Counted from the first letter of the stretch, positions 51,755 through 63,884 are shown. The stretch: DNA of 64,000 bases from Fibrobacterales bacterium Fibro_02 (GCA_001603905.1 LVAE01000091.1:30265-94264); one strand, 5' to 3'. Notes: a model not told the origin generated them from the letters alone. Translations and numbers: made by a program.

Positions 51755-52519
51755 TTAAAATTGGTTCAAAAACGCCAATATTTCCATTTGGGAATTCAGG
51801 TTGTCGAACTGGTCCAGGGCTTTTTCCATGACCGAGACGTCGATTTGACCGGGGGCTTCGGAGCGGCCGATGGACCCGTAGGTGAGGTTTGCCCCTTCCT
51901 TGAGGGACCAGAGGCGGCTTACCCTGCCCGTTTCTCCCATGCCGAAGGCGGCGAACATCTGGAACTTTTTGGCGAATTTCTTTGCAAACTTGTATAGACG
52001 GTCGCAGTCGCTGTCGGAATTGCTCATGGCGGCAATCTTGAGCCCTTGGGCTCCGATCCGCTTGACGTCGGCGGCGAAAGCCTCGAGTTCCATTTCGTTT
52101 GGGATGCGGACGAAGTTGTGTTCCGAGACGAGGATGCTTGTCCCCTTGGGGCGTGCCATGTTGTTAAGAGCCTTGAAATCCGAGAGGCAGTCGCGTTCCA
52201 GGTCCAGCCACTCCGGCACCTGCTTTGCGCCGAGGACTTTTTCCCACAGGGCGATTCTTTCTATGGATCGCGCGTCGGGGAACCTTCCGCCGTCGCGTTT
52301 GAGGCGGACCGTTCCTATCTGGAGCTTGTCGGGGACGATGTTGCGGACTCTTTCAGACAAATTAACCCAATCGGATTCCTTGAAAAAATCGTAGCGGATT
52401 TCGATGGCGCCACAGGCATCGAGGTCGAGACGCACCGCATGGAACAGGTCCTTTTCGGCGGCTTCGAGGACTTCGGGGCCGACCAGGCCGACTAGGTATT
52501 TGGGAGAATCGGAAATCAT
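51755..52519 (-). CDS. aroD: Type I 3-dehydroquinate dehydratase-like protein
   Basis: 254 residues. Features of class I dehydroquinases are present: AIEIRYDFF (Glu-x-Arg), the catalytic His in LVSEHNF, the Schiff-base Lys in GLKIAAMSNS and GSIGRSEAPGQI near the end. The enzyme dehydrates 3-dehydroquinate to 3-dehydroshikimate in the shikimate pathway. The His motif is usually SYHDF; SEHNF is a variant but keeps the His. It stands between the EIIA gene (same strand) and clpP (divergent), with no other aro genes nearby. Confidence 0.85.
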   Translation of the reverse strand: MISDSPKYLVGLVGPEVLEAAEKDLFHAVRLDLDACGAIEIRYDFFKESDWVNLSERVRNIVPDKLQIGTVRLKRDGGRFPDARSIERIALWEKVLGAKQVPEWLDLERDCLSDFKALNNMARPKGTSILVSEHNFVRIPNEMELEAFAADVKRIGAQGLKIAAMSNSDSDCDRLYKFAKKFAKKFQMFAAFGMGETGRVSRLWSLKEGANLTYGSIGRSEAPGQIDVSVMEKALDQFDNLNSQMEILAFLNQF

Positions 52520-52643
52520 GGCGTAAATATAAAAAATGATGAGTGGTGTGCCGTAAACGCCGAAAAAACCTTTTACAGATCGCGCCGGAAAGACGATAAT
52601 ATATTGAAATTTCTAAATTATGGCTGAACAAAAAGGAACAACT

Positions 52644-53243
52644 ATGGCTCAAACTAAAATTGTGTCTGATTGCAACGAAAAGAACGAGAAGGCCCCTTCC
52701 GATATCATGAAGAAGGCCGAAGAATACCTTGCTTCCAAGCGTAAGATTTTCCTGTGGGGCGGCGTCGACGACGAAAGCGCCGAACGCATCGTGAAGGAAC
52801 TCCTGTACCTGGATTCCCTGAGCCATGACGATATCTATTTCTTTATCAATAGCCCGGGTGGTGTGATTTCCAGTGGTCTTGCCATTTATGACTGCATGAA
52901 CGCCATCCAGAGCGACGTGGTCACGGTTTGCTGCGGTCAGGCGGCTTCGATGGGTGCCGTGCTTTTGACTTCGGGTGCAAAGGGCAAGCGTGTGGCATGG
53001 CCGAATGCCCGCATCATGATTCACCAGCCGCTCATTCACGGTGAAATCGTGGCGCCTGCAAGTGATATCCAGATCCAGGCCGAAGAAATGCTTCGTATCC
53101 GTGGCATTACGGGCAAGATTCTCGCCGAAACTTCTGGCCACAGCATCGAGGAAATTGACCGCGACACGGAACGCGACAACTTCATGAGCGCCGAAGAAGC
53201 CAAGGCCTACGGCCTGGTCGACAAGGTTGAAAGCCTGGTCTAA
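52644..53243 (+). CDS. clpP: ATP-dependent Clp protease proteolytic subunit
   Basis: 199 residues. The catalytic triad is in place: Ser in [11 protein letters not shown], His in IMIHQPL and Asp in [26 protein letters not shown] is typical. ClpP forms a tetradecameric chamber fed by ClpX or ClpA; neither unfoldase is in this window. ATG 52644 is preceded by AAAGGAAC and preferred over the in-frame ATG 52620. It is followed by ftsY after 29 bases. Confidence 0.94.
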   Translation: MAQTKIVSDCNEKNEKAPSDIMKKAEEYLASKRKIFLWGGVDDESAERIVKELLYLDSLSHDDIYFFINSPGGVISSGLAIYDCMNAIQSDVVTVCCGQAASMGAVLLTSGAKGKRVAWPNARIMIHQPLIHGEIVAPASDIQIQAEEMLRIRGITGKILAETSGHSIEEIDRDTERDNFMSAEEAKAYGLVDKVESLV

Positions 53244-53272
53244 TGGTTGCTCCTGCCAAGTAGGATTTTATA

Positions 53273-54196
53273 ATGGGACTTTTTTCTGCCATTAAGAGTG
53301 GCCTAGCCAAGACCCGCGACGCCCTGATGGGTGAACTCAAGGGGATTGTCGGTGCCGGAAAGATTACGGACGAAACGCTCGAGGAACTCGAGGAACACCT
53401 GATCAAGGCGGATGTCGGTGTCGAAGCCGCGTTCCTCTTGACCGATGCGCTTCGTGAACAGGCTCTCGGAAAGTCGCTTACGACTGAACAGGTGCTTGAC
53501 ATTATGCGTAGCGAAGCGGAACGCCTCTTGAAGGATCCTCCGCCGTTTGAACTTAAAGGTAAGCCGCACGTGGTGCTGGTGATCGGCGTGAACGGTGCCG
53601 GAAAGACGACCACGATTGGCAAGCTCGCCGCCCGCCTCAAGGACGAGGGCAAGAAGGTGATGATCGCTGCCTGCGATACGTTCCGTGCGGCTGCTATCGA
53701 CCAGCTTGAAACCTGGGCGGAACGCAGCGGAGCCGAATTCGTGAAGCACCAGGAAGGTTCCGACCCTGCGGCCGTGGCTTTTGACGCCTGCAATGCGGCG
53801 GTGGCCCGCGGCTGCGACGTGGTACTGATCGATACCGCCGGCCGTCTGCACAACAAGGACTACTTGATGGAAGAACTCAAGAAGATTGTCCGCGTGATCA
53901 AGAAGGTGGATCCGGCGATGCCGCACGATATGTGGCTTGTCATCGACGGCAACACCGGACAGAACACGATCAACCAGACGAAAATCTTCAACCAGAGTTT
54001 CCCGCTCACCGGCCTCGTGGTCACCAAGCTCGACGGCACGGCCCGTGGCGGCGCGGTGCTTTCGATTGCAAGCTCTCTCCAGATTCCTATCCGCTGGATT
54101 GGCATGGGCGAACGTATTGACCAGCTGGTGCCCTTCAGCAAGGCCGAATACGTGGAAGGCCTTTTCGAGAACGCCCTGGAAGAACGCAATTCGTAA
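53273..54196 (+). CDS. ftsY: Signal recognition particle receptor FtsY
   Basis: 307 residues, containing the N and G domains only; the acidic A domain of Escherichia coli FtsY is absent, as in many bacteria. GTPase motifs: G1 [15 protein letters not shown]2/insert [12 protein letters not shown]3 [13 protein letters not shown]4 [11 protein letters not shown], and the FtsY closing motif [22 protein letters not shown]. It guides ribosome-nascent-chain complexes with SRP to the membrane. It is first of an apparent five-gene row reaching 56782. Confidence 0.95.
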   Translation: MGLFSAIKSGLAKTRDALMGELKGIVGAGKITDETLEELEEHLIKADVGVEAAFLLTDALREQALGKSLTTEQVLDIMRSEAERLLKDPPPFELKGKPHVVLVIGVNGAGKTTTIGKLAARLKDEGKKVMIAACDTFRAAAIDQLETWAERSGAEFVKHQEGSDPAAVAFDACNAAVARGCDVVLIDTAGRLHNKDYLMEELKKIVRVIKKVDPAMPHDMWLVIDGNTGQNTINQTKIFNQSFPLTGLVVTKLDGTARGGAVLSIASSLQIPIRWIGMGERIDQLVPFSKAEYVEGLFENALEERNS

Positions 54197-54211
54197 TCGA
54201 GTGTTGTTGAT

Positions 54212-54691
54212 ATGTTGAGGAATGTCGGAAAATCTTTATCAAGCCTGCGTGCCATGCCGGGCTTGGTCCGGCATCTCCTTGTGGCCGCCTTGTTTTTGGT
54301 CGTGACCTTCGGCATGGGTGGCTGTAATGGTGAAGTCTCGGTGGACCAGAAGTTCGTGAACTTGTATGTGGAACTGCGCATTGCCGAAATGACTTACGGC
54401 AAGACTTCCCCGACGACGCGCCTGGTGCGTCAGGATGCGCTCAAGGCTGCGGGGTATACCCGCGAATCCTTCCTTGCCAAGGCGGATGAAATCTTGAGTG
54501 ACGAGCGCCAGTGGATTCCGTTCCAGAAGGCGGTGACGGCGCGCATCGATTCGCTGTTGGCTCCTCCTGCGGCAAGTGCCGCGGCCCCTAAGGATTCCTC
54601 TGCTAAAACTGGTAACGGCCCGCAAAAGGTGGCGCCGAAGGTCTCTAAGCCTACTCCCCAGATGCCCGCTCACAAGGGGGGTGTCCGTTGA
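54212..54691 (+). CDS. Small lipoprotein, DUF4296-like
   Basis: 159 residues. The N-terminal hydrophobic segment ends in FGMGGCNGE, a lipobox. The helical part VDQKFVNLYVELRIAEMTYGK resembles the small DUF4296 lipoproteins of Bacteroidetes. The C-terminus is Lys/Pro/Ala-rich. The N-region before the hydrophobic core (SLRAMPGLVRHLL) is encoded by a palindromic repeat of family 1 (54250-54280). The gene follows ftsY by 15 bases and its stop overlaps the next start. Confidence 0.75.
   Translation: MLRNVGKSLSSLRAMPGLVRHLLVAALFLVVTFGMGGCNGEVSVDQKFVNLYVELRIAEMTYGKTSPTTRLVRQDALKAAGYTRESFLAKADEILSDERQWIPFQKAVTARIDSLLAPPAASAAAPKDSSAKTGNGPQKVAPKVSKPTPQMPAHKGGVR
54250..54280. repeat. Palindromic repeat, family 1, inside a lipoprotein gene
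   Basis: ATGCCGGGCTTGGTCCGGCAT followed by CTCCTT is a diverged copy of the element in queH and at 28549. It supplies the codons for AMPGLVRHLL in the signal peptide. Confidence 0.65.
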
Positions 54692-55179
54692 TTTTACGTC
54701 TGTTGGTTCTTTTTGCTGTTTGTGCGTCCGCTGCGTTTGCCGCTTCGCCCCAAAAAGATGCGGCGAAGGATTCGCAAAAGTCGCTTGTCCACTGGATGGG
54801 TTATGCCGAGGCTCTCGATAAGGCGAAGAGTGCCCCGCGCCTGATTTTTGTCGACCTGTACGCGGACTGGTGCGTGCCATGCCGCATTATGGATGCGAAT
54901 GTCTATAGCAACCCGACGGTTGCCTCGCTTTTGAATTCCCGTTTCTACGCCGTCAAGCTCGACGCCGATTCGCAGGATTCCATCGTTTGCGACGGGCAGG
55001 AGAAGACGGTGCAACGTTGTTATTTTGATGTGTGGGAGTTGAACGCGCTCCCTGCGTTTGTGCTTGTCGCCCCGAAGGGGATGAGTATCCTGACGGTGAC
55101 TGATTCCATGACGCCGCAGGAATTGCAGTATATGTTGTACCAGTTCCTTGAAAAAGAAAAGGAGTGGATGTCCCGATGA
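54688..55179 (+). CDS. Exported thioredoxin-fold protein
   Basis: 163 residues. The signal peptide is ILRLLVLFAVCASAAFA. The thioredoxin-like motif YADWCVPCRIMDANVYSNP contains a CxxC pair (Cys-Val-Pro-Cys) and resembles the DsbD C-terminal and thiol:disulfide interchange domains. It probably reduces disulfides in the periplasm. The TTG start (54688) overlaps the previous stop and is preceded by AAGGGGGG. Its stop overlaps the GT2 start (ATGA). Confidence 0.88.
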   Translation: MILRLLVLFAVCASAAFAASPQKDAAKDSQKSLVHWMGYAEALDKAKSAPRLIFVDLYADWCVPCRIMDANVYSNPTVASLLNSRFYAVKLDADSQDSIVCDGQEKTVQRCYFDVWELNALPAFVLVAPKGMSILTVTDSMTPQELQYMLYQFLEKEKEWMSR

Positions 55180-56327
55180 ACGAACAGTTCTTGTTTTGTG
55201 TCCAGGTTGTTTTTTGGGCGATGCTCCTTCTGCTGGTGCATTGCTACTTGCTGTTCCCGCTGACACTCCCGTTCGTGAGCGAAATTTTTAAGCGCCGCAA
55301 GTCTCCCGAAAAGGGCGATGTTGAACTTCCGACGGTTTCGATCCTGATTTCTGCCTACAACGAAGAGGCGGTTATCGAACGCAAGATCCAGAATATCCTT
55401 GAGCTGGATTACCCCCGCGAAAAGCTGGAGGTGCTTATCGGTGACGACGGTTCGGCGGACAAGACTGCCGAGATTGTCGCCCGTTATGCTGACAAGGGAA
55501 TTACGCTGGTGAAGGCTCCGCAGAATGCGGGAAAGGCAGCGATGCTCAACCGTCTGCACAAGATTGCGAAAAACGACATCCTGCTCTTTTGCGATGCGAA
55601 TACGATGTTCTTCCCGAACGTGGTGCGTAAGCTTGTCATCCCGTTCCAGGACAAGAAAATTGGTTGCGCCTGCGGTCACCTGATTCTTTCCGATAAGAGC
55701 GGTTCCACCTTGGGCCGCGGCGAAAGTTCCTACTGGGACCTGGAATCCGAAATCAAGAAGTTTGAAGGCGTTCTCGACATGCTGATTGGCGGCAACGGCG
55801 CCCTCTACGCCATTCGCCGTGAACTCTATACGGAACTGCCGGTCAAGAAGAGCGTGATGGATGACTTCTTCGTGACGACCAAGGTTCTTGAAAAAGGTTT
55901 CTACTGCACCTTCGTGACAAGCGCTATTGGCACCGAGCAGACCTCGAAGGAATCGAGTGGCGAATTCCGCCGCAAGGTGCGTATCGGCCGCGCGAATTTC
56001 AACTTCCTGTTCTCTTACCTGCCGTTGCTGAATCCGTTCCGTCCGATGCTTGCGTACCTGTTCTTCTCGCACAAGATTCTGCGCTGGTTCTCGCCGCATA
56101 TCCTGATTCTGCTTTTTGTGGCTAACGCCCTGTTGCTGACGAGTGGCCTATTCTATCAGATTTTCTTTGGCGCGTTGACGCTAGTGCTGCTGGTGGCGCT
56201 GTTCAAGATTGTGCCGAGTGGCTACTATTTCCTTTCGATGAACTACGCGATGCTCAAGGGATTCTTCATGGCGTTCAAGCGCGAAAAGAGTGGCGGCTGG
56301 GCCCGCGAAGCAAGGAGCGATGAATGA
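55176..56327 (+). CDS. Family 2 glycosyltransferase, membrane-bound
   Basis: 383 residues. An N-terminal helix (about 7-28) precedes the GT2 domain: VSILISAYNEEAVIERKI, DDGSADKTAEIV (first Asp), CDANTMFF (DxD-like) and MDDFFVTTKVLEKG; the acceptor-region motif is RRKVRIGRAN rather than QxxRW. Three helices follow (about 285-365). It transfers a sugar processively or singly to a lipid or polymer acceptor; the product is unknown. ATG 55176 overlaps the previous stop and follows AAAAGGAG. It is the fourth gene of the ftsY row. Confidence 0.9.
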   Translation: MNEQFLFCVQVVFWAMLLLLVHCYLLFPLTLPFVSEIFKRRKSPEKGDVELPTVSILISAYNEEAVIERKIQNILELDYPREKLEVLIGDDGSADKTAEIVARYADKGITLVKAPQNAGKAAMLNRLHKIAKNDILLFCDANTMFFPNVVRKLVIPFQDKKIGCACGHLILSDKSGSTLGRGESSYWDLESEIKKFEGVLDMLIGGNGALYAIRRELYTELPVKKSVMDDFFVTTKVLEKGFYCTFVTSAIGTEQTSKESSGEFRRKVRIGRANFNFLFSYLPLLNPFRPMLAYLFFSHKILRWFSPHILILLFVANALLLTSGLFYQIFFGALTLVLLVALFKIVPSGYYFLSMNYAMLKGFFMAFKREKSGGWAREARSDE

Positions 56328-56782
56328 AACGATTTTTCTCTGCCTTCCTGTTTGCGTTAGCGTTTGCCGTCATTCCGGCGAATGCCTTCACCATGGATGT
56401 TCAGGGCGGTGTCGTCAACCATGTCAGTGAAATCAAGAATTTCAACTTGAACGTGTATGGTCACCTGTGGTATCCGATTGACCAGATGCTCTTTTTCGGC
56501 ATCGGCACGGGCTATCAGGAAATTGACAACGTCAGCCTCGTCCCTGTTTCGGGCAGTGTCTGGATCCGCTTGCCTATCGGAAGTCGTACGCTCCCCGTAG
56601 CGACGGGTGACTGGGGCTATCTTTTTGGTTCAAGGCACCAGATGTTCTGGCGCGCCGGTGGCGGGTTTGATATCAAGAACGGCGACTATTCGTCCATCAT
56701 GTTGATGGGCGGTTACCAGTTCTTGGATCATGATGGTTATGGTTACGCCTACGTGCAGGCGGGAATCCTGATCGAGATTTAA
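56324..56782 (+). CDS. Small exported protein, probable outer-membrane beta-barrel
   Basis: 152 residues. The signal peptide is KRFFSAFLFALAFAVIPANA. The mature part is a set of alternating strands (VYGHLWYPIDQMLFFGIGTGYQ, HQMFWRAGGGFDIKNG, IMLMGGYQFLDHDGYGYAYVQ), suggesting an eight-strand barrel. No specific family is recognised. Its ATG overlaps the GT2 stop, so it is co-translated with the glycosyltransferase. A strong terminator follows. Confidence 0.72.
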   Translation: MKRFFSAFLFALAFAVIPANAFTMDVQGGVVNHVSEIKNFNLNVYGHLWYPIDQMLFFGIGTGYQEIDNVSLVPVSGSVWIRLPIGSRTLPVATGDWGYLFGSRHQMFWRAGGGFDIKNGDYSSIMLMGGYQFLDHDGYGYAYVQAGILIEI

Positions 56783-56788
56783 AAAAAA

Positions 56789-56822
56789 GAAGAATTAAAA
56801 GTTCAATTTTAATTCTTCATTA
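56789..56822. terminator. Bidirectional terminator after the ftsY row
   Basis: GAAGAATTAAAA and TTTTAATTCTTC form a perfect twelve-base stem around GTTCAA. Both sides are A/T rich, so it can serve the converging gene too. Confidence 0.85.
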
Positions 56823-56843
56823 CAAGGAAGTGTTGCTCGCAGC

Positions 56844-58070
56844 TCACTTCCTTAATTCGTTTTCTAGGAACTGCTTGTTTTCGATGACTTTCTGCTTTTG
56901 CGGATTGTCCGGATATTCCGTCAGGCATTTGTCGAGCGGAGCGATTGCGTCTTGCAGCAGCTTTTTCTTCTTGGCGGCGTCCTTCTGCTTTTGTGCGCTC
57001 GCGAACATCTGGCTCGTAGATTTGCGCTGCTTGGTACAGTAGGAATCGGCTAGTTTCAGATAAAGTTCGTTGGCCTCCTTGCGAAACTTGCTGGCCTTGA
57101 GCTTGTTTAGGAGAGCCTTGGCATCGGCGAATTTTTCTTTTTGCAGGAGCGTGTCAGCCTTGGCGAGTGCCTGGGCGGGGTCGTGCGATTCCCAGTATTT
57201 GGCGGCTTCGGCATCGTTTGCCTGGGCGAGTTCACGGATATGGTCGATGAGCGCCTGAATGTGGAGTGTATCTTCAAAGTCGCGGTAGCGCATCTGCAGG
57301 GTGGTTGCCTGCTTTTCGGCCTCGGCAAATTGAGCCTGGTTGTCGGCGAGAGCCTTTACTGTGGCGTATTCCTTTTTGGCCTTGGCAAGTGTGTTGCTGT
57401 AGGCGAGCGCCTTTTGCGCTTTGGCCCACTGGGTCAGCGAATCGCCCGGTGCAAGCGCGATGAGGCTGTCGGCGGTTTCGGAAACGAGATCGTAGTTGGC
57501 ATTGGCGCGGTTCATGTTCTGGATCTGGAAAACCATCGGCTCGTAGGCTTTTGCCTTTTCGGCGCGGGTCTTGCCGAATTCATTCAGCATGGAGTCTGCC
57601 TTGGATTCCCATTGGGCCCACAGGGGCTTGATAACGCGAAAACGTTCCAGGTAGGCGGAGGCGGAATCGGTATAGCCAGCCTTGTACAGGGTATCCGCAT
57701 AGTCAAAGATACTCTGGATCAGGGCGGGAATCTCCGTGTAAGGGTCGGCAGCCTTTGTCGTATGGGTGGTAGGTGCCGGGACCGTAGTGGTTTCCGCGGT
57801 CGGGATATTTTGGGGTGTGTTCAGTCGATGGCTGTCCAGGGCCTGCGAATTGAAGTAGACTTCGTTTTCGGCTTGCTCTGCGCTAGTTGCCTTGCTCGTG
57901 CGCGTTTTTTCTTTAGATGGTTCCGTCTTGTTTTCGGCCGCGTTCGTTGTCGCGGAGGCAGACGGTTCCGTTTGAGGGTCTGTTTCAGGTGCGGGTGCGC
58001 TTCCGACGCAGGCCGTCATCGAAAAGGCTGCGGTAATGGCAAGATAGATGGCGAAAGCTCTTTTTTTCAT
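56844..58070 (-). CDS. Lipoprotein with helical repeats
   Basis: 408 residues. The lipobox is FSMTACVGS, followed by a Thr/Ser/Glu/Lys-rich linker (about 25-95). Residues ~110-400 are all-helical with TPR-like alternation (FDYADTLYKAGYTDSASAYLERF, ADTLLQKEKFADAKALLNKL) and Ala/Lys-rich content. It is probably a periplasmic scaffolding protein; no specific function is shown. It is divergent from the GH2 gene with 147 bases between starts. Confidence 0.75.
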   Translation of the reverse strand: MKKRAFAIYLAITAAFSMTACVGSAPAPETDPQTEPSASATTNAAENKTEPSKEKTRTSKATSAEQAENEVYFNSQALDSHRLNTPQNIPTAETTTVPAPTTHTTKAADPYTEIPALIQSIFDYADTLYKAGYTDSASAYLERFRVIKPLWAQWESKADSMLNEFGKTRAEKAKAYEPMVFQIQNMNRANANYDLVSETADSLIALAPGDSLTQWAKAQKALAYSNTLAKAKKEYATVKALADNQAQFAEAEKQATTLQMRYRDFEDTLHIQALIDHIRELAQANDAEAAKYWESHDPAQALAKADTLLQKEKFADAKALLNKLKASKFRKEANELYLKLADSYCTKQRKSTSQMFASAQKQKDAAKKKKLLQDAIAPLDKCLTEYPDNPQKQKVIENKQFLENELRK

Positions 58071-58181
58071 CGTAAATCAGGTCGAACAGGTTGAAATTTC
58101 CATTTTTTAATATAGCAATCTTGACAATATATCCACGGAACTTGTGCAAATAGTGTGTAAATAGCTCGAAAAAAGGGGTAA

Positions 58182-61703
<3,522 letters not shown>

Positions 61704-61726
61704 AAGAAACTCCACACCCCATGCAT

Positions 61727-61755
61727 GAACGCCCCGGCTTCGGCCGGGGCGTTTC
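61727..61755. terminator. Bidirectional terminator after the GH2 gene
   Basis: ACGCCCCGGC and GCCGGGGCGT pair around a short TTCG-type loop and are followed by TTCATTT. It also lies downstream of the converging Fic gene. Confidence 0.88.
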
Positions 61756-61790
61756 ATTTAAGCCGCTTGTTGGTGGGTTGCTTTTTAACT

Positions 61791-62807
61791 CTAGGCGAGG
61801 CTGTATTTTTGACTTCGTCCGCCCTTGCTTTCGGCTCGGACGATTCCCTTCTGGATCAGCGACTGGATGTCGCGAAGAGCGGAGTCGTGGCTTTTTCCCG
61901 TAAGGGCTGCCGCTTCTTTAACCGAGAATGCGGCGGGCAGCGTTCCTTCCCAGGCGGCGTTTACGATTTTACGTTCGCGTTCGCTCAGGGCGACGTCCTT
62001 ATTTTTCTGGTTGAACTGGATTGTCTTGAGAGCGTCTGCGATATCTTTTTCGCGCGCTTCGATGGAACGCCTCATGATTTGCAGGAACCACAGAATCCAT
62101 TCGGTCAGGTCGCCGTTTCCGGACTGTGCCCGGAGCAGTTGGTTGAAGTATTCATCACGCACTTCTAGAATCTGGGGGCATAGCGCGAATAGGCAATGGC
62201 CCGTGTTTTCGCTGCGGGCGAGGAGCATGGTCGTGAGGGCGCGTGCTATGCGTCCGTTGCCGTCTTCGAAGGGGCGGATGGTCAGGAACCAGAAATGGGC
62301 GACGGCGGCCTTGATGGCTCCGTCCGTCGTTGCGTTTTCGAACCAGTCAATAAATCGTTCCATTTCTAGCGGAATGCGTTCGGCACTTATTCCCGTAAAG
62401 GAACCGACGGTACTTTCCTTTGTCCTAAATTTCTTTACTTTGTTCTGGCCAATGGCGGCGTGCCACGCAAAGAGCCTTTCTGCAGTCAATGGCTGCTTGG
62501 CGTTTTGCAGAGCACCGACCATGTTTCGGATGTCGTCGCTCGCGTTATTCTTTTTGGCGATTTCGGCCTTGACCTTTTGAGGGTCGAGAATCTTGTCGTC
62601 TAGGGCGTAGCTTGCCGCGATGTCCTGGGCGAGCATTTGCATTTCCTCGTCGTTGTCGTTGACCAAGTTCGCGACTCCGATGAGTCGCCCTTCCTGCAGG
62701 CGCGTCTGTCCGAGGGCATCCATGACACTCTGGGAATTGTACCGGAATCGGGTCCAGTCGGGGTATTGATGTATGAACAAAGGGCGAAAAACGGTCATTT
62801 TACGCAA
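61791..62807 (-). CDS. Fic-domain protein with altered catalytic motif and C-terminal winged helix
   Basis: 338 residues. The N-terminal ~100 residues resemble DUF4172, common in Fic proteins. The Fic core is TIRPFEDGNGRIARAL; the expected motif is HPFxDGNGRxxR, but the catalytic His is Arg (codon CGC where His would be CAC). The rest of the nucleotide- and phosphate-binding loop is intact. A C-terminal helix-turn-helix (AALTGKSHDSALRDIQSLIQKG) follows. Normal Fic enzymes transfer AMP or other nucleotides to proteins; loss of His should abolish AMPylation by the known mechanism, although His-lacking Fic-like proteins with other chemistry exist. No toxin-antitoxin partner is adjacent. A long hairpin lies upstream (62823-62868). 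Confidence 0.85.
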   Translation of the reverse strand: MRKMTVFRPLFIHQYPDWTRFRYNSQSVMDALGQTRLQEGRLIGVANLVNDNDEEMQMLAQDIAASYALDDKILDPQKVKAEIAKKNNASDDIRNMVGALQNAKQPLTAERLFAWHAAIGQNKVKKFRTKESTVGSFTGISAERIPLEMERFIDWFENATTDGAIKAAVAHFWFLTIRPFEDGNGRIARALTTMLLARSENTGHCLFALCPQILEVRDEYFNQLLRAQSGNGDLTEWILWFLQIMRRSIEAREKDIADALKTIQFNQKNKDVALSERERKIVNAAWEGTLPAAFSVKEAAALTGKSHDSALRDIQSLIQKGIVRAESKGGRSQKYSLA

Positions 62808-62822
62808 AATATACGTAGAAAG

Positions 62823-62868
62823 AGTCCTTTTGTGGCTTTTTCCAATTCGTAATGTTCCACTTTGGACT
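62823..62868. other. Inverted repeat upstream of the Fic gene
   Basis: AGTCC (62823-62827) and GTGG (62832-62835) pair with CCAC (62857-62860) and GGACT (62864-62868) across a 21-base loop. It lies 16 bases before the Fic start and may be an operator or mRNA hairpin. Confidence 0.4.
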
Positions 62869-62880
62869 ATGGATTTAAAA

Positions 62881-62904
62881 AAAAAGTGAGCTTTTTCACT
62901 TTTT
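62881..62904. other. AT-rich hairpin upstream of the prmA leader
   Basis: AAAAAGTGA and TCACTTTTT form a perfect nine-base stem around GCTTTT. Flanking A and T tracts make it terminator-like in both directions. Confidence 0.5.
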
Positions 62905-63030
62905 CTTGTATATCTTAATTTACAAGAAGGAAAAAAATGCTAGGGTATGGTTAGGAAAACCAAGCGATTTGAGGTGTTTACGCTTGGTAAAAAAGAGGTC
63001 CGGTTTGGAGCGCCGGGCCTCTTTCTTTTT
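62905..63030 (+). ncRNA. Candidate leader/small RNA in front of prmA
   Basis: CTTGTA-N10-TACAAG (62905-62926) is an inverted repeat overlapping a possible -10. AAGGA then precedes a five-codon open frame MLGYG at 62938-62955. A perfect stem ACCAAGCG/CGCTTGGT (62959-62966 with 62981-62988) follows, and a terminator hairpin with T tract (62992-63030) ends 11 bases before prmA. It may be an attenuator or an independent small RNA. No obvious antiterminator pairing was found by eye. Confidence 0.4.
62992..63030 (+). terminator. Terminator immediately upstream of prmA
   Basis: AAAGAGGTCCGG and CCGGGCCTCTTT pair over 12 bases (one G-T) around a nine-base loop and are followed by CTTTTT. Confidence 0.85.
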
Positions 63031-63041
63031 AAATTTTGACC

Positions 63042-63884
63042 ATGCAGAAAATTGATACTTGGTACAAGGCCGAGGGATATTGCCCCGCCGAAGAATATGA
63101 ACTCGCAAGCTACCTGCTTTTCGAGGCGGGCGTGGCGACACTCGAAGAATTGGACCCGAAAGCGGAAGGCCGAACGGATTTCTGCTTCTATACGGGTGAC
63201 AAGGCCGAAAGAGACCGCATCGTGGGCGAGTTCCCGCAGTATCATTTTGTGCTCAGCGACGAGCCCGCGAAGGATTGGGACAAGTGGTGGCGCGACCGTG
63301 CCCAGCCAGTTTCCGTGTCTCCGCATCTGTGGGTTCGCCCCCCTTGGGTAGAATTTACTCCTGACGACCCAGCCGCGGTCGTCCTTGAGCTCGAGGCGAA
63401 AACAGCCTTCGGTACAGGTGAACATGATACCACGAGCAGCTGCGCGACCCTGATGGAGTCGGTAGATTTCAAGGGGAAGACTGTGCTTGACATCGGTACG
63501 GGTACGGGAATTCTGGCGATGTATGCCCGCCGTCTGGGGGCACGCCTTGCGGTGGGTACAGAAATTGACCCGCTGACGATTCCTTGCATTGCAGAAAACT
63601 TTGAACGCAACGGCTTCGGCGAAAGCGACTGCGTACTGGGATTCCTGGATGCGTTCAAGGACGGGGCGAAGTTCGATGTGATCCTCTGCAACATGATCAG
63701 GAGCGAACTGTGGCCCCTGCGTGACGACATCGAGGACCTGCTTGCCAAGGGTGGCGAACTTGTCATCAGCGGCCAGCTTGAAACGGAAAAGGACTACGTT
63801 CTCCGTTGGTTCGAAGAAATCGGCCTGACCGTCCTCCAGGAACGTGTAAGTGGCGAATGGTGGAGCGTGCTTGCACGCTCCTGA
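63042..63884 (+). CDS. prmA: Ribosomal protein L11 methyltransferase PrmA
   Basis: 280 residues. PrmA trimethylates residues of ribosomal protein L11 using S-adenosylmethionine. The N-terminal substrate-binding part (QKIDTWYKAEGYCPAEE) is followed by the family-defining AFGTGEHDTTSSCATLM and the SAM loop VLDIGTGTGILAMYARRLGA; LCNMIRSELW takes the place of the usual (I/L)NI motif. ATG 63042 is preferred over TTG 63036. It is not a run-on of an upstream gene: a terminator lies directly in front, so transcription must read through it or start very close to the ATG. Confidence 0.93.
   Translation: MQKIDTWYKAEGYCPAEEYELASYLLFEAGVATLEELDPKAEGRTDFCFYTGDKAERDRIVGEFPQYHFVLSDEPAKDWDKWWRDRAQPVSVSPHLWVRPPWVEFTPDDPAAVVLELEAKTAFGTGEHDTTSSCATLMESVDFKGKTVLDIGTGTGILAMYARRLGARLAVGTEIDPLTIPCIAENFERNGFGESDCVLGFLDAFKDGAKFDVILCNMIRSELWPLRDDIEDLLAKGGELVISGQLETEKDYVLRWFEEIGLTVLQERVSGEWWSVLARS

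Noticed and set aside
61791..62807. Fic toxin-antitoxin module
   Set aside because: No small antitoxin-like gene is adjacent on either strand.
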